From contig CAAGMX010000183.1 of NCBI GenBank assembly GCA_900771165.1, positions 1 through 6,422 on the forward strand: DNA of 6,422 nt, read 5' to 3'. Of the stretch, positions 5,779 through 6,422 are shown one piece after another; positions within the stretch are counted from its first letter, which is position 1; each line of letters begins with the position of its first letter. This DNA is from Victivallales bacterium (lineage in GTDB: Bacteria > Verrucomicrobiota > Lentisphaeria > Oligosphaerales > Oligosphaeraceae). The notes under the pieces were generated by a model. It made no database searches. It was not told where the DNA came from and saw nothing but the letters and a program-made list of their open reading frames with translations. Made by a program: the position numbers and the translations under genes.

Positions 5779-5964
5779 ATGCTAGAATCTGTGTCTATCA
5801 AGAATTTTCGTTCCCGTCTTGATCTGCCCCTGCCGTTTTCGTATGGGGGGCGTCTGGAATGTCAGGGCAGTGGTGGGGGATCAGGCCTGTCCGTTGCGTC
5901 GCCGGAAGAAATATTCGAGAATCAGGCAGGCCAAGGCGGAGGCGATAAAGAGATGGGGGGGTAG
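5779..5964 (+). pseudogene. 5' remnant of an AAA/OLD-type ATPase gene
   Basis: The reading frame starts at an ATG with a good ribosome-binding site (TAGGAG, five bases upstream) and reads MLESVSIKNFRSRLDLPLPF. This is the typical first beta-strand of SMC/RecF/OLD-like ATPases (MLxSxxIKNFRSF), found in DNA-repair and phage-defence proteins. A Walker A motif should follow within about 20-40 residues, but the frame changes to Gly/Ser-rich sequence (GGRLECQGSGGGSG) and ends after 61 codons. The change coincides with the move from AT-rich to GC-rich DNA at about 5823-5850. The last 84 bases are antisense to the 3' end of the converging partial gene. I read it as the stub of a gene lost by deletion. 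A chance ORF is the alternative. An in-frame start at 5749 lacks a ribosome-binding site. Confidence 0.4.
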
Positions 5965-6422
5965 GAGGGGTGTTTCCCGGCTTTCCATGGGGGTGTTTTT
6001 CGACAGGGGAATTTCCTGCCAGTTCACCTTTTTCCGGAAGAAGGTCCCTCCGGTGATCCGGGCCACATCCCGCAGGAGGGTGGGTTGGGAGGAAAGTTCC
6101 TCCACTTCCCGTCCTCCGGCGTGCACCACCACCCGTTTTTCCAGGGTAATCGGCGGGGTGTCCGGGGCGCACTGGACGTTGAAATGGAGTTGCACCGGGT
6201 CGGTATTTCTGGGGGTGTAGTGGCCTACGAAGCGTCCCGGTTCTCCGGGATCCTGGGCGAGATGGATGATTTCCCGGGTGCTTTCCAGAGAGATGGCCGC
6301 CAGGCTTGCCTGGGCATTTTCCGCCGGGCGGAAATCTGGTCCCAGGACCCGGAGGGCGATGGTGTTTTCCTCGTGGGCCCGGAGTCCTTCGGGGGGCAGT
6401 TCCATTTCCAGCTGGGGCTGCC
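5881..6422 (-). CDS. C-terminal part of a large membrane-anchored protein (partial)
   Basis: The last 179 codons of a gene that enters from the right edge; the frame is open to the end of the window, so the Met at 6405 is not a real start. The visible part contains a beta-rich region like an Ig-type domain (ALRVLGPDFRPAEN ... GRFVGHYTPR), then LLRDVARITGGTFF. Near the end there is one hydrophobic helix (PHLFIASALACLILEYFF) and a basic end, RRRNGQA. A TGG motif after a short helix, followed by a terminal membrane helix and arginines, is common at the ends of large VWA- or glutamine-amidotransferase-like membrane proteins of Planctomycetes and Verrucomicrobia. The first domains are outside the window, so this assignment is tentative. 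The protein would expose its beta-domain to the periplasm with a short cytoplasmic tail. No clear terminator follows the stop at 5881. Confidence 0.6.
   Translation of the reverse strand, partial: QPQLEMELPPEGLRAHEENTIALRVLGPDFRPAENAQASLAAISLESTREIIHLAQDPGEPGRFVGHYTPRNTDPVQLHFNVQCAPDTPPITLEKRVVVHAGGREVEELSSQPTLLRDVARITGGTFFRKKVNWQEIPLSKNTPMESRETPLLPPHLFIASALACLILEYFFRRRNGQA

Noticed and set aside
5571..5801. 76-residue minus-strand ORF
   Set aside because: No ribosome-binding site or motif, and it crosses the palindrome and the start of the ATPase-like frame.
5797..5823. Inverted repeat ATCAAGA/TCTTGAT with 13-base spacer
   Set aside because: It lies inside the ATPase-like coding start, and neither strand has a T-tract or another sign of function.

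Overview
This window is GC-rich and bacterial. It carries four recognisable genes, one partial gene at the right edge and a probable gene remnant. Several signs suggest a Gram-negative member of the Planctomycetes-Verrucomicrobia-Chlamydiae group, perhaps a verrucomicrobial or lentisphaeral lineage: an alginate-export-type outer-membrane barrel, a GH78-like glycosidase, most start codons without a Shine-Dalgarno sequence, and the tail of a membrane protein of a type I associate with that group. This placement is an inference from gene content; the window has no taxonomic marker.

Left part (1-3382, minus strand): a GH78/alpha-L-rhamnosidase-like six-hairpin glycosidase without a signal peptide is followed downstream by a secreted outer-membrane beta-barrel. 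They are separated by 265 bp that contain several hairpins. One sits near the glycosidase stop, and another has a T-tract inside the leader of the barrel gene. The barrel gene ends at a clear intrinsic terminator. The pair could act in uptake and intracellular trimming of a polysaccharide, but the gap means a single operon is not certain.

Middle (3383-5505, plus strand): a nitrogen-control unit made of a PII protein (glnK-type) and an AmtB ammonium channel, 29 bp apart. A strong intrinsic terminator follows. A near-consensus sigma-54 promoter lies about 120 bp upstream of glnK, with nested inverted repeats 55-100 bp further upstream where an enhancer would be expected. This is a classical nitrogen-starvation arrangement. 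The PII protein, however, lacks Tyr51, the usual uridylylation/adenylylation site, while it keeps the ligand-binding residues and Arg47, the residue that plugs AmtB. AmtB has an unusual Arg-Gly-Arg in a normally conserved membrane motif.

Right part (5506-6422): about 270 bp without a credible gene is followed by an AT-rich island (roughly 5712-5823, about one third GC by hand count). The island holds a 23-bp perfect palindrome, a good ribosome-binding site and an ORF that begins like an AAA/OLD-type ATPase but stops resembling one after about 25 codons. It runs into the 3' end of the converging partial gene, so it is best read as the 5' stub of a lost, probably acquired gene.

I see no tRNA, rRNA, CRISPR array or complete mobile element. 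I do not see a clearly new multi-gene system. The most notable points are the sigma-54-controlled PII variant and the AT-rich remnant.
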